Source: Planctomycetota bacterium (lineage in GTDB: Bacteria; Planctomycetota; Planctomycetia; Pirellulales; Thermoguttaceae). Taken from it: a DNA stretch of 5,203 nt. Below the pieces are notes generated by a model, which saw nothing but the letters and a program-made list of their open reading frames with translations, made no database searches and was not told the DNA's origin. A program made the translations under genes and the position numbers. The DNA lies in assembly GCA_025356915.1 (NCBI GenBank), contig JANXQG010000583.1:1-5203 (forward strand). Direction: 5' to 3'. Within the stretch, counting starts at the first letter, position 1; every line of letters starts with the position of its first letter. This document shows positions 5,148-5,203 of the stretch, piece by piece.

Positions 5148-5203
5148 AGGAGTTAGGAGTTAGGAGTTAGGAGTTAGGAGTTAGGAGTTAGGAGTTGGGA
5201 ATT
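5148..5203. repeat. Heptanucleotide tandem repeat (AGGAGTT)n upstream of the kinase
   Basis: Seven perfect head-to-tail copies of AGGAGTT fill 5148-5196, followed by one degenerate copy, GGGAATT (5197-5203), at the window edge, so the array may continue. On the kinase strand the unit reads AACTCCT and the array ends four bases before the ATG at 5143. Arrays like this gain and lose copies by slippage. Because the unit is not a multiple of three and lies outside the coding frame, length change would alter the spacing between promoter and start codon rather than the protein. The AGGAG core resembles a ribosome-binding site but is on the strand opposite the kinase. Similar heptamer arrays are known in cyanobacteria and other large bacterial genomes. 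It is not a CRISPR array because there are no spacers. Confidence 0.95.

Noticed and set aside
5148..5203. CRISPR-like array
   Set aside because: The 7-bp units are contiguous without spacers, so it is a simple tandem repeat.

Overview
The window looks like a chromosomal segment of a planctomycete, most likely of the Pirellula-like group. Four things suggest this: a membrane-anchored eukaryotic-type Ser/Thr kinase with a typical planctomycete layout, an exported protein with a PEP-CTERM sorting tail, a short reading frame with a motif resembling the LEPR-XLL N-terminal signature of planctomycete surface proteins, and weak or absent Shine-Dalgarno sites at the two regulatory genes. This assignment is inference from protein style, not from a marker gene.

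Layout. Positions 1-115 hold no gene I can support, only a bulged hairpin (37-72) just past the end of the first gene. Positions 116-1456 (minus) encode a complete NtrC-type response regulator, an activator of sigma-54 RNA polymerase. Positions 1457-2094 separate it from a divergent gene and are rich in candidate control elements: a -10 box for the regulator followed at once by a 59-base dyad (1543-1601), a good sigma-54 promoter match facing right (1747-1762), and a near-consensus sigma-70 promoter (2018-2045). Two short rightward frames lie here (1602-1841 and 1838-2098). They are joined to each other and to the next gene by 4-base ATGA overlaps; both are uncertain and the second may be a truncated surface-protein gene. 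Positions 2095-3144 (plus) encode a secreted PEP-CTERM protein. Its stop codon lies in a 5-bp direct repeat flanking a 109-bp MITE-like palindromic element (3146-3254). Positions 3341-5143 (minus) encode the Ser/Thr kinase, convergent with the PEP-CTERM gene. A perfect 7-bp tandem repeat (seven copies, 5148-5196) lies 4 bp upstream of its start codon and continues in degenerate form to the window edge.

How it may work together. The most interesting reading is a small regulatory-export locus: a phosphorylation-controlled sigma-54 activator divergent from a PEP-CTERM surface protein that carries both a possible sigma-54 promoter and a separate sigma-70 promoter. This would parallel the known control of PEP-CTERM genes by PrsK/PrsR and RpoN in proteobacteria. 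No histidine kinase or exosortase is in the window, and the link is inferred from position and promoter motifs only. The Ser/Thr kinase may be an independent signalling gene, possibly tuned by its heptanucleotide repeat.
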